A DNA stretch of 64,000 nucleotides, taken from positions 22,907,097 to 22,971,096 of the forward strand of contig HG738138.1 of the NCBI GenBank assembly GCA_000499405.2, given 5' to 3'. Positions within the stretch are counted from its first letter, which is position 1, and each line of letters starts with the position of its first letter. Made by a program: the position numbers and the translations under genes. Source of the DNA: Onchocerca volvulus. Its lineage: Eukaryota; Nematoda; Chromadorea; Rhabditida; Onchocercidae. This document shows, in pieces, positions 51,957 through 64,000 of the stretch. The notes beneath the pieces are model-generated. The model was not told the origin of the DNA, ran no database searches, and was given only the letters and a program-made list of their open reading frames with translations.

Positions 51957-53727
51957 ATGCCGAAGGAAATGACAGTTGTAATACCTATGGAAGAGGGTGA
52001 GCCATTAGGTGCTGTACCCAATGAAAAACTTGTAATCATCAAGGTACAAGAAGGTACCCTTGCAGAAGGAAAACTTAAGGTTGTCATTTGCAGGAAGCAT
52101 TCTTAAACTTTACAGAATGGATTATTTGTACCGATCAATAGTTGGGATTATTAAAAAGGTTGTAGACTGATCTAAATTTTCTAGAAAATTCATATATTCA
52201 TCAATAAGTTGCTTTATAATCGATTCAGGAATTCTCTCATTTTGATGGATTGCAGGTGGGTGATCAAATTTTAAAGGTAAATGATGTTATTGTACGTGAC
52301 ACGGACCATTTTTATCAATTACTTCGTTTTGCTCCGCCGATCGCTTCAATTCTTCTAATACGTGATGCGAAGAAAGCAGCTGAATTAGAAGCTAAAGTTC
52401 ATATACCATCAGAACGAGCTAAGTTCATCGTACGCCGCGATGGATATACTTATTTTGTATCTTTTAATTTATACTAAAAACAAAATTGTTTGGAAAGAAT
52501 TTTTTTTTTTTTTGAAGATTTTTATAAATAATAGTTTTATCTTTTAGCGATTGATATTCAGTTCAATTACCTTTTGCATTTCAGTTGTAAATTCAAACAT
52601 TTTTTTGAAAAAATGGAAAAATGAATTGTTCCATTAACAGTAGTCTATTCAGAGATCGAAGATTAAAGCTTGCAAATACTTCCTAAGTTTGATTTTCATA
52701 GTTTAGCTAGTTTTCATGGACATGTCAGAAAATACTTTCGAAAAGGACTTATCATTGCACTGAATATTGTCTCATTAGAATATAACAAAGTTAATAGTTG
52801 TGGATTTTCTCAGCTTTCTCGAATTGACTGGAAACCAGGTGGTCCGAAGCTTGGTCTTGGTATTAAACATTACCAGAATCGTGTTTTGGTATCGCGTGCC
52901 GACCAGAATTCGCTAGCCGCCCAAAACCTGTTAGTCGGTGATCACATCATCGACATCGACGGACGACCAGTAACTGATAAAGATGTATGCCGCGAGCTTC
53001 TCCTTAAAAGTTTCCAAACACAACGTTTTGCTACGATGGTTATTGAACGTCCCGAAACCGTAGAAGCTCGACATTGGGTTCAGAGTGCTCTTGCCTCATC
53101 TTCAGCTCAAGCTCCTTCTGTTGCAATGAACAGTGATGTGCGTGAAATAGCTGCTCGAGAGAGACAAAAATTGAAGAAGAATCTAATGGTAATAATTTTA
53201 TTCGTTATTGAAATTAATATAACTGAAATATTTAGCAATAATTCATTTATTTCAAATATTTTTTTAGAATTTCTCAAATTTGCTTATTCATTTTGCTGAA
53301 AATGATGTTGAAAAAGTTTTCTACATTTATAATTGACTTAACTTCAGCAGCAATCGAAGTATCCTTGCTCCTGGATCTTAATAAAATGTGTTTGCTTTGT
53401 TAACTGGTAGCATAATGGATACTATCTAATGATGCGCTAAGGGGAAATCTTGAAATAAATGTTAAAAAAGAATTTGTTTCATAAGTTTTTTCGAAATATC
53501 AGAAGAACGGATTGAGTCTTAAATTGACAAAAAATGTATTTAAACCAAACCAAATTCATAACTGCTTAACTAAATTAAAATATCAATTAAAATTACAGCC
53601 AAAAAAGAGTTGTATGCGCAAAACGAATGCCATTGGAAAAACGATTACAATTAATGAAAATAGAGCATCGGAATTTATTATTGCAAGCGATAATGAAGGT
53701 AAAGTCCTTCGTCATGTTAGACGATAA
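51957..53727 (+). CDS. Two-PDZ-domain protein
   Basis: Exons 51957-52079, 52256-52456, 52814-53188, 53599-53727; 828 nt, 275 aa, every junction phase 0. PDZ1 (about residues 6-85) has [20 protein letters not shown] and [18 protein letters not shown]2 (about 118-200) has [20 protein letters not shown] and [17 protein letters not shown], with LGLGI as the carboxylate-binding loop. A Ser/Ala-rich linker, a basic stretch ([10 protein letters not shown]) and a basic tail ending KVLRHVRR follow. There is no signal peptide, membrane segment or catalytic domain, so it is likely a cytosolic adaptor. The start is the first ATG giving an intact PDZ1. It resembles the family of short nematode-specific two-PDZ proteins; I do not assign a symbol. 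A possible polyA signal lies at 53869. Confidence 0.85.
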
Positions 53728-53868
53728 ATCTGATCGACCAATAATTCCCGGTATCAACATGCATAACATTGTGCTATATAGCTAACGAATTTCTGGTTCC
53801 TACAGTCCTTTCATCCCATTCCTATCATTCATGCATTCATGAAATATTCCTGCTTGTATTTTATCTTG

Positions 53869-53874
53869 AATAAA
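53869..53874 (+). terminator. Candidate polyadenylation signal of the PDZ gene
   Basis: A canonical AATAAA lies about 140 nt after the PDZ stop codon, in the convergent intergenic region. Confidence 0.5.
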
Positions 53875-55412
53875 GGAATAATTCTGATTGAATTTTTTAA
53901 TAATCTTTAATCCGAACAAATTCACAACTGCTATGATTTTTGCCGATCATGCCGTTTTAGCCTTTTGTACTCCAAAAAAGCATAGCTGATTCAGCTCTTG
54001 AGAGCTCTGGTTGACAACAACCGTACTGTCGTTTGGCGTTCTGAATATCGATACTCTGTGAATTTGAAATCATCATCATTAATCCTTCAACGTTTCATTG
54101 ACCGCCTTCTTATTTAGCTTGATTCTTCATCTTTTCGGTTTCATTCATTTCTTTATTTGAATCAACTTATAAATGAATCAGTAGCGCTTTTCCAAAATGA
54201 ACTTCAAATTTCCAGTCATTCGATTTTAGTTCTGATAATCTCTAAAATTTAAGTTTGGCTAGAAATCCTTGGAATATTAGTTAACTCACCATTATTCTCT
54301 TCTAAAAAATTAGTTTGAAACAGGAATACTTCTTCCCACAATTACAGTTTTTGCATACTGATCGTGTAGCAAATTCCTAATCAGTTAATAAGTTCAATTA
54401 AAGATTTCAAACAACTAAAATCTTCACAAATAATTAAGATAGGAAATCAAAGTTCTCAACAAAAACAGTATTCAAAAAAATTAATGTAAATTAACGATTT
54501 AAATGTTCCAGTTAAATAGATGAATAATTGAAATATTGTAAAAATAATTTTTAGATTGAGATAGAAATTCCAAATATAAAGCGAAAGAATCTGCACTGTG
54601 AGAAACGTACAACAATTCAACTAGCCGACAAATAATAATAGACAACAGTTGAAGGCATTTACATTAGCATTATTATAAGCAGCTCCACTATGTCAAAGAA
54701 TTTTAAATTGAAAAAAAACTTTTAATGCTAACATTTTATGAATATTACCATAAAAACAAGAATATCTGAACATAAAATTATTTAAAATAGTAATCACTCC
54801 ATAATAAATATAATTCTAAAAACCCTGTTCTGATAAAAATTTATCGTACCCCAATTATTACTTTCAAAAATTATGAATAAAATTTACTTTTGATCTGAAT
54901 TAAAACTGATAAAAAAGAAAATCCCAAAAAGATTATTTCGACTCAGCACTTTCCTCACTCAATTAAAGTTCAATCAAACCTGCTCGAAATTCGATTTCTG
55001 TTTGGAATATCATCTCTAATTTGAGTATTAATTTCCTGTCTTCATTTCCAAGCGAATTCCAATCATTATGGTAATAGATTTTACTATCTAATGTTCATAT
55101 AGATCCTTATTTATTTGAAAAAAAGTATGTCTATAGCTTAGTCAAGAAAATCTTAAAATTATTGTTATTAAAAATATTTTTATATACCCAAATAATAATC
55201 TACAGTAAAATCGAGAAATGTTTTATCAGAAAATTGCGATAAATAAATTGGTAAACAAAACAAAAAAGAAATCGCAAGTAAACATAAGCAATAGTAATTA
55301 ATAAAAAAAAAGTTATGAGCAGAATAAAATTTGCACGACATTGTTAAGTGGATAAGCAGGGAGAAGTATTTAACAAGAAAAAAAGAATCATTCCCAAAGA
55401 TACAATTCGGAT
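53875..55412. other. Convergent intergenic region, nothing recognised
   Basis: AT-rich DNA between the 3' ends of the PDZ gene (+) and the Tudor gene (-). The short open frames around 55180-55506 and 55454-55723 show no motif, and the latter lies over the last Tudor exons. Confidence 0.65.
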
Positions 55413-58400
55413 TCATTCCGATGATGTGTTCTTGCCAAAATCTTTGAATCGGCTTGCATGTTGATTTCGTGGCGGTGGCAACTGAAACATTTAATAAAAA
55501 AAACACATCTGGATTAAATATTTTTTTAAAACAACCTTACTTGAAACATTTATTCGTGTTCGACTACTTAAACTTAATCTTAGCTTCTCTGCTGCATTTC
55601 GCCTATTTCCATGATTACAAAAAAGAAATTTTTTATCACCTTAAGACTTGTGTCACAGCGCATGAAAAAGAAAGCTGGAATAGCAAACTACATCACCTTT
55701 CATCAAATGCAAAGATTCAGTGAATCTTTGCAATTGCTTCAGAAGAAAGATAATAAAGCAAATGGAAAAGCAAGATGAAAGAATATTTTTTCCAGACAGT
55801 AATTAAAAATTGCAGACTAGTCTGCAAAATAGCAAAAATTACAAAATCTCGACATACATCCCATTCGCTGCTTCCTGAACAAGCGATTGGTTCTCCGCTT
55901 TTATTTTCCTGTAAATAGCATTATAAAAGAAAACAATGAAATGAATGTGCTGCAGTCAAATTGATTATTAATTGAAAAAGAAAAAAAAAAGAAATAGCAG
56001 TTGTGTAAAAGTCTTGTCGATGATTTTAGATGATTAACATTATGATGAAATATACCTTATTGAAATTAGCAAATTCAGGACCATCGAAAGAAAAATTTTC
56101 GTGCGCTGAAAATATATCATAGATTTCTGCAAATATATTGCAGATTCAACACAAAACACAAAATAAAATTTTAGCTAAAATTATATTTAATCCATTAATG
56201 TCTGAATTAGATCAGACGATTTTGTTGTTAATAAAGTCCTTGATACGATGAATTTTATTCGCCGTAACGATGGTACACAATAAATAGATGGATATCGATT
56301 GTAAAACCGATAATTTGGACATTCCTTTGATAGGAGGGAAGTGATCTGAAGATATAGGTGATTTGAACTTCCCTTCAGGAAGTTTTTACGGATTATGGAT
56401 ATTGGGAAGAGCCACTCAAGAAACGCTGACCCAAGCAAAAAATTGAATGCTCTGAGTGATCAAAGTAAATGATTAATGAATGAATTTCCTCAGATAAAAA
56501 GAATGAATGAATTACTTCAGATTATGAATTAATGAATGAATTCCCTTAGCTTTCTTTTTATAATGAATTTGTTACGTTATGTTACCATAGCGACATACAA
56601 TTTGCAATATGTTAATTATAACGTAAAGATCAAATTTTGCATATTCAAAGATATTTCTACAATACGAAGATTTTTGACTGATTCGACATATCTATATTCC
56701 AGAAATATTTCGGTTTTTCCGACAACTAAGATCACTAGGATGTTCATCCAGTGTAGCAAAATTCTTAAGTGACATGCATTACTACTCGATACAGACAAAT
56801 TTATGACACTAGATGTTTCCCGTTTAATCAGTCTATTGATAATTTTGGTTCCTTATTCATCTCTGGAAATGCTAACATGGTTTATATTAATAATTCAGCG
56901 CATCACATCGCTTTTGATTTTATATCCGAAAGTTAGGAAAATAAAAACATTGAAGGGAATTTTTTTATAAACAATATGAACCTTCATCCAATCCGGCAGT
57001 ATTAAGAGGATTGCATTTTCCAGATCGACGATTTTTGTTTGTGCTATTTCTTTTCCCTCTTCTGCCCCAATAATGATTATTTCGTTTGAAAAGCTGACCA
57101 AAAGCATTTCTAGCTTGCAAATCAGCATGTTCGTCAAAAATGTCGCTGTGATTGACTTCGCTATTGCGTTCAAATGCCCGGTATCTGCTTTGTTCATGGC
57201 TCAAGGAGCGATTATGGCCTCTCCTTAAATATTTATATGATATTCTCAACTATTCTCGCTTAATTTTATAATTCACCGAAGCGCGAAATTTCCAATATTT
57301 TAAAAACTCTCTCTTTACTGCCAAAAATCATCAATAGCAAACATAACATTATGTAATACAGAGCTTTCAATAAGAATGTTTCTGCTGCAAAACACAATAA
57401 CAAGGGCTATCATATTTTCGTCCATTTAAGGAATACGGAATATTACCTGTTTGAGCTACGAACATTTTTATTCATTAAGAACAGATCTCCATTCCTGGCG
57501 TCATCACCCTGCCCAAAATGTGCAAATATTCGGTTTCCTTGATCTCTGTTATTTATATCACCAAAATTAGTCATTGTCGGCATCATTAGAGGCATAATCA
57601 TAGGACATGAGAAACCAAATCCAATGCTTGGCCTTTAGCAAAAAAAAAGAGTAAGAAATTTCTTTCTCAATTTCTGCACTTCACTAAAAGAATTTTTAGC
57701 TCTCACCTACTTTTGACTTTTTCCTATCTCCTCAAAATTTCTACTTTATTTTTTTAATGCATAAATTTAAAAAAAAAAAAAAAAAAGAGTAAAATACTCA
57801 ATAAACTTGATTTTTATGATGGTTTGCTGATGTCAAATGTTAAGAGTAAAGCAAAAATAAAATACTTTTCATAGCTTGTACTTGCTGGAATCAATTCGTT
57901 TTATTTCCTAATTGCATTATATATTTTTGTAGCAAGTTAACAAACCAGCTGTTGAAAGATATATTGCCATTGAAAGGCATATTATTTGTCATTACTGTGC
58001 TCAGCAGCGAATTTCCATGCGCTACTTCACCAATACCCATATTTCTTTGGAAAACGCTAGTATATTGCAGTGATGAACGGGAATACCATGGAGTGAACAA
58101 ATTGCCTTGAAAAGTATTAGGAAATTATAATCATCATGAATCTAATCAAATGAAACGTATTAAAATGGTCTCTATTGCGCATCCTTCGTTCACATTAAAA
58201 AAATTGTCACACACATAATTATTAGAATTTTTTAGCGCTTTTAATCAATATTCGAGATAGATAATAAGCATAAAAGAAACACAGATGTTAAACTTCATTA
58301 AAATTCCAAACTTCAATTGAAATTCTATTCAGTTCCTCCTACATTATCATGAAAAACTTGCATTCCTCTTTCGTTATCGATAAATTTCAACACAGGTGTC

Positions 58401-61400
58401 AGTCAAAGAAATCATTAACAGCAAATGCATCCCAAAAAAATTAAATAAAAAAAAACCTCTAAACAAAATATCAGCCTATTTAACTCAAAAAATTCAGATC
58501 CAGACTAAGTTTAAATTGTTCGAAAATTCTCTTTCTTTAGCTGTTTTTAACATATCATTTTTATTAACCAAGGAATATACTATCTTCAGAATTAATTGGC
58601 ATACCTGAATTATAAGTGTTCGCCAATGTGCTTTCAGTATTATCGACTCGATTAATATGTACATTGAAAATGCCTTTTGAATCTCGTGATTTAATAATAA
58701 TTTCATATTCGCCACCTTTTTCCAACTGCTGCATAATCATAATGATTATCCATAACACATTCGAATAAAATTCAAATTCAATGAAAGTTTATTTCTATCA
58801 ACACCTCGCTGATTAAATAGGATATATCAGTCAGTTATTGAAAAGTTGGAAGAAGCCAGAATAAAAGAAGACTGAACTAATGTAAAGCTGAATTACCTGT
58901 AAACGAATTTTATTTGTACGTTTTTCAAGTCGACAGTGAAGCAAAGCGACTGGTAAGCATAGGATTTTATCTCTCTGAAATTAAAAAAATTTGGTACATC
59001 AACATATGAAGATTGGAGGAGATAATAGTCAAAATTGTCTCTAGTCATAAATGCATTCTTAATATCAATGAGATAATATACTTGCTCACGATATCAATCT
59101 TCCGATTTCCAATCTCCCTTCGTCAATTAGGAAGGGAAAATCGGCACAGAAAATATGCGCGTATTAACCATGAAATAGCAATTTTTCACTTATTGCCTAA
59201 CTCTTATTCGATTCAGCTAACAGTACGATGTGATCAGTCCATCTTGCTTCCCCTAACAAAAATTGAATGATATTAAGATGAATTGTTATGAATTAGCAAC
59301 TCAGTGATTAACAATCCAATTTTATCGAAATTTTCTTTATCGAAAAACGCGGCTTGATTTATTGAACAACAATAAATCTAATTAAGCTTTATAATCACTA
59401 ATATATGCAAAAATAACGATCTTATATTTACTGATTTTGCGGTTATAAGTATGATGACTTCTGAATTCTCCCCATTTCCACAGTATTTACATAGGATTAG
59501 AATCATCCATTTTTACGTGCTTCAATGTTTTCATCTATTTCCGATACATTAATTTCACATAAATTTGTTTTAAACAGTGAGAAATGCAATTAACCTTGTT
59601 AAGTACTGACATATCAAATACATCATTACATTTGACCCATTTGTAAAAACCATAGTCAACCAAGTAAACGGAAAATCTGAAATTTATCAGAAATGATTTT
59701 GTCATTCAGGCAAAATGAAAGTATTGAGAGGACATGTTATTTGAATAATCAAAGTAACACAAGTAGGGAATGCCGTTAAAAATGACACAAATTAAAGCCC
59801 GAAAATAGTGGAAACATCGCAGTCGAATCAACAAATTTATAGCTTCATCATGCATTTAAAAAAGAAAAACAAGCCTATGTGTGCTATTCGCAAATTTGAT
59901 GATTTCAGCCCGACACAAAGAGCGATAGCCACTGTCAACACTCGCTCTCACTAAGCAACCAATTCCGTTTAATCTGTGAATCAACGATATGTCAAATGAC
60001 GGACAAGCACTGTAGCGTTGTCGTCCTTCATGAAGAATCTAAAACATACTGAAAAATAAAATTCTGCGAAAAAACAAAGTTATGAATTTATTTTTTACTT
60101 TAGTACCGAATAATTCCAAGGAAGTTATAATGTACTCACTCTTTCGACAGTTGTAAAAATGTTTGGTTCGAAAGCCCAAAAGGTATTAGCTGGCAACGAA
60201 TCAATTTTATCAAAACGAATTCGCACTGTACGGGGATATATATGCGGCACATATTCTTTAAATGCATGTTGTCTGTACGGCACCTGAAAAAAAAAAAAAA
60301 ACATCATTACAAAATGTTGAATGGTTTTGTTAAGATTCTATCTTTTTGTTGGGACTGTTTTTCTGCAGACTGCCTTACTTATCATTGACAGACTTCTAAA
60401 TGCCATGAAAAAGCCATATGAATATGATGCGAGGCTTAGCTCTCAAACATTATGATTTGTCAGGCAATAATTCATATTCTAGCTGAATTATAGTTCATAG
60501 ATAATATTTCCGAATTGATTAAATAAATTATTTTATTACTTCCAATAAATGAGCTGCTAAAAAAAAAATGAAAAAAATAAAAACAATAGAAAATTGGAAT
60601 TGATGAACATACATCAGATCTCGCCATCACAGCATATGTGTCATCCATCTCTTCTAAATGCAAATTACAATTAGGTATATATAGACTGTTAAAAATATCT
60701 AAAGAGAAGGGAAATTAGCAACATCTCTAAGGAGTATGGTAACATAAGAAAACAAAAAACAAATTTTTAAAAAATGACGCACCGCGATAATGGTCAAACT
60801 TAACATTAAAGAAGCTTGCAGCATGGTTTTTTGAATTAAAGGATACATCATTTTCAACAACCGTTGAACTCTCATCAAATTGCTGAAAAAAAAAAGACAT
60901 AAAATTGTAAAAAAAAAAAGAACAATAAAGTTGCAAAAAATCTATTTTACAAAAAAGGACTTGAAATTATTTACATTATTATTCCACTGATTTGCAAAAC
61001 GGCTATCGGTGAAAGTATGGTCTTCATTTCCATATATATTCATCACACCATTATAGTCTATAATATTTAATTTACGACAGACCTTATAAAAATTCCGATT
61101 GTTCCACAATTTGTTCAGATTACTTAAAAATTTAATACTTTTATGCTCCTTATCTTATGGTAGTAATCACGTCTAACATTAAAAATGGCATGAGCATAAA
61201 ATTTAAGCAATAAAAGAGTATAAAATTAATTATAATGGTAATCAGATAGAATGATTTATTGTGATTTATTTCAACTAACATTTGGTAGAATGATTTGTAA
61301 AAATTTAATGAGAAAAAAAAATGAAATCTTTTCTCCTTCTTTTTTTCCTTCAGAATAAATCATACTAAACACAGTCAAAAAGTTGACCTCAGATTTAGGA

Positions 61401-62902
61401 AAATCCTATTATGTCTGTAACTTATATTTCAAGGATTTCAAGAATCATTTTCTCGTTTATATTTCCTACCATTATTACCAAAAATATTGCGGCAAGCAAT
61501 CGAATCACAACGGTAATGGCAGGATCTTGCATTTTTTGACACTGATGGCATGCTGACATTCGGCTGTGGCAAACCTGTCAATTGCTGTTTCATTAACATA
61601 AAAAGCAAAACTCTCGATCATGAGAATATTTTAAAGAACTTATGTACAAACGTACTCTCTATTACAAATTTTGAACATTCTTGTCCTTCCGCTGGTATTA
61701 GGCTAATATCTTTTAATTCCGCATATCCATCGTTTTCATAAGAAATCAATAAACGTCCTTTAACACAAAGTCCCACAGACGGAATCACGACCAAATTACC
61801 TAGAAAGTAAGAATCAGCATTCAAAATTTCAAAATAATTAATATTGAATAAATAACTTACAGCTATCAACAGTCCAAACAAAAAAAAGTCCAACCAAAAA
61901 GATAATTTTGACATCAAGAAAACCAAACCGTTAATGCAGCGACATTCACGTCCAGTAATTTGTGTTGCGATTTCTCTTTGTTCTTCACCAGCATCAACAA
62001 CCAAAATCGGACACATACAGTTATTGTCAATTTTAGCTTGTGAAGTCGATGGAAATAATGCATTTCGTTCTACTTCAACGTCTATTCCCTTATCAATTAA
62101 ACGAACCTTGAATAATATAATATGCACTATGTACTGTGTTTCTTCAAATTTTCATGAATCTGTTACGAAGTCACGCAAAAAAGAAAGATAATTACGTCAA
62201 ACCAAAATTCCCAGATAATACTAAAATGCTTTTTGCTACTTAAAAATCCATATAAAGTGTTTACATTCTTCTTTCTTTAACAATTTTTCACGGAAATAAT
62301 CAGCCTGAAACATTATTATTTTCAAAATCAAAAGAGGCATTAAATATTCATCTTCCACGTTTTTATCAAGAGTGAACCTTTGTCAGTCTTTCTTTTTTGG
62401 AAATATCTTTTGCAACAACACGTTCCACGCATTGCCCAACACGAATCGTAAATACATTGTCTGGAAATATTTTTTTTCCAGTAATTAAATGTAAGGAAAT
62501 ACTTCTAAAAACTAATGCAATAAACTACTGAGTATGTGAAGAGTGGCATGGTACTGGAAGGTTTATTTTTGTTTTGCTAATTCATCAATCACAGTGACAT
62601 CTAAACACTAATAAGATTGTTTTCACACAAGCCATCAAATTTTGCGGAACAATAAACTGCTGTAGAAAATAATGAAACTAAATTTTAAAAATAGTGGTAC
62701 CAAAATCGTTGTCGTTATTATTATCATGATTTTTACAACCAAACAAACCCTGTTTTACTTCGATTTCGCTTTGTTCTTGCATTCTGGAATCGTCGCTAAC
62801 AACATGTGCTACATAAATAATAAGTTCAGATCCTTCACCAGAATCACTGACATGGTTGATAAAACCATTAAAACTAACTACTTTTATAAGCTCTTCTGAC
62901 AT
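55413..62902 (-). CDS. Tudor-domain protein, probable germline/small-RNA factor
   Basis: Exons in coding order: 62902-62749, 62460-62378, 62304-62265, 62126-61929, 61799-61656, 61574-61470, 61057-60975, 60882-60783, 60698-60613, 60283-60140, 60038-59875, 59676-59595, 58974-58897, 58728-58605, 58105-57946, 57632-57447, 57223-56982, 56105-56056, 55908-55843, 55481-55413. The total is 2,358 nt, 785 aa, and all phases close. Residues ~350-480 form an extended Tudor domain: TVRIRFDKID, NTFWAFEP, GIGCLVRASVDSGYRSLCRA, FSVYLVDYGFYKWV (D441-Y442-G443) and LPVALLHCRL. Residues ~45-115 (VRLIDKGIDVEVERNALFP) look like a degenerate Tudor. The C-terminus is Arg/Asn-rich. Extended Tudor domains bind methylarginine on Argonaute-type proteins. 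The start is uncertain: the frame stays open upstream (another ATG at 62959). Reading through at 56981 would end the protein at 56965. Confidence 0.78.
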
Positions 62903-64000
62903 CTCTTTTTTGCAGTTTACCGATACACTTCCTTCGTCCCGTAATCTGCAACACTTCATGTCAGTTCTTATAAGAACAACTGTGCTTTGACCATAATTAT
63001 TGAAACAAATAGCAGTGGAAGTGAAATGAGAGAAGAGCAAAAAAACGGGAATCCTGGTGATGAAGTCCTGCTTGCAGGAATCAATTCGCCTTTGTGAAAT
63101 TATTCTTCAATCGTTCAAGCAGAACACTCTATCTATGATTCAACAATGTGAGAAATACACCTCAGACTTCTAAGGAATTCGGAGAGCTAAATTACTTAAA
63201 GGATTCTTCATGCGAGTGACTGATAATATAAGTTGATGTTTGATGAAGTAAAGAGTGAAGACATGAAACTATATCATGCCCAGAAACAACACCCTCCTAA
63301 GACCACCAATTTGCGCTTCTTAAATTAAATTCCATACATTTGTAACGGCAGTCGCTATCTTGTAGCGACTTATTCTTTGAAAATGGATTTCGTTTGAGGA
63401 AAAATAAAAAATTCAATTTTCCTGAGAAAAGATAGAATAAAATGGCTGACATTAAGTATTTCCATGTTTTAAAAAATAGAGAATATTTTTGAAATGATTT
63501 TCTACAAAGTCTCGCTCCTTTTTTAAAGAATCTTTGTTTCATCTGCTTTTTTCATTGGCCGGGTGAATGCTCTACTTGATACCTAATACAATTACTTCCC
63601 TTAATGATATTCTGGCCTGATAATCATTGAACCCATTAGCTAAAATAATTACTGAAGAGATCATTAATATGTGCTAATATGAAACTATGCAACTTTTCCC
63701 ATCCTATCACTCATCCTTCAAACGCTAGAACGTAGAAACCAACCAACCTTTAAAATGACTGAATGTAACAATGCGTGCAAGACAAATTTTCTATGAGCAA
63801 AGATAACGTGGCATACGTGCAAATGTGATATGCAAATTTTTTCGAATTGCGGAAATTAAAAGAACTGCACGTACTCATATGTTGATGTGTATGAATTCTG
63901 TACTGTATGTTTGCAGTGAAAAAGTAGTTGCATTTTGACGTAAAACACAGAGAAAGGAATATGCTATGGATTATTGGGATGGCATTTGTCTGCATGAGAT
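62903..64000. other. Upstream region of the Tudor gene, no further gene seen
   Basis: The Tudor frame remains open on the minus strand to about 63108 but without a better ATG than 62959, so the first exon may be longer. 63110-64000 contains only short open frames with no recognisable product. The Tudor promoter is expected here, but no specific element can be named. Confidence 0.55.

Noticed and set aside
55454..55723. 89-aa plus-strand frame
   Set aside because: No recognisable domain; it overlaps the last Tudor exon on the other strand, which has phase and splice support.
56187..56438. 83-aa minus-strand frame in a Tudor intron
   Set aside because: Skipping it keeps the Tudor frame intact (phase 1 at 56982 to 56105); no domain or fitting splice sites were seen.
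61618..61928. Hydrophobic extension of the Tudor exon (SFWLDFFLFGLLIAV) that could suggest a membrane segment
   Set aside because: A GT donor at 61928 joins in phase to the next exon at 61799, whereas the hydrophobic continuation cannot be joined in frame.

Overview
The window is AT-rich animal DNA with many short GT-AG introns. It reads as a nematode, most likely a clade III (spirurid or filarial-type) species. The basis is the gene content: a nematode titin-like muscle gene (TTN-1 type), a Kv channel of the EXP-2/Kv2 class, and a two-PDZ protein. The long introns are unlike Caenorhabditis. The species is not determined, and every gene name is assigned by recognition, not by a database search.

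Positions 1-49260 (+) hold the 3' part of a giant titin-like gene (probable ttn-1; its 5' end lies outside the window). I traced about 65 exons. They encode a PEVK-like repeat array, two more Lys/Glu-rich spring-like blocks, repeated Ig-Ig-Ig-Fn3 modules, and a C-terminal run of about 16 Ig domains with one Fn3, ending in a stop at 49258-49260. I found no protein kinase domain in this part.

A 14,036-nt intron (17252-31287) cuts one Ig domain in two. Inside it, on the opposite strand (21955-18577), lies a complete eight-exon voltage-gated K+ channel gene (487 aa) with a T1 domain and its zinc motif, S1-S6 and a TVGYGD filter. It is probably the exp-2 orthologue. The other ~9.3 kb of the intron shows no coding signal.

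Positions 49261-51956 are intergenic and contain a decayed Helitron (two diverged leader copies plus the end of a Pif1-like helicase). At 51957-53727 (+) is a four-exon, 275-aa, two-PDZ protein. Convergent to it, at 62902-55413 (-), is a 20-exon gene for a 785-aa protein with a clear C-terminal extended Tudor domain and a degenerate N-terminal Tudor-like region, which suggests a germline or small-RNA role. All its exon phases close. Positions 62903-64000 show no gene.

The muscle spring/scaffold gene and the K+ channel are physically interlocked, which could constrain their expression and evolution. I see no defence system, CRISPR array or operon-type cassette.
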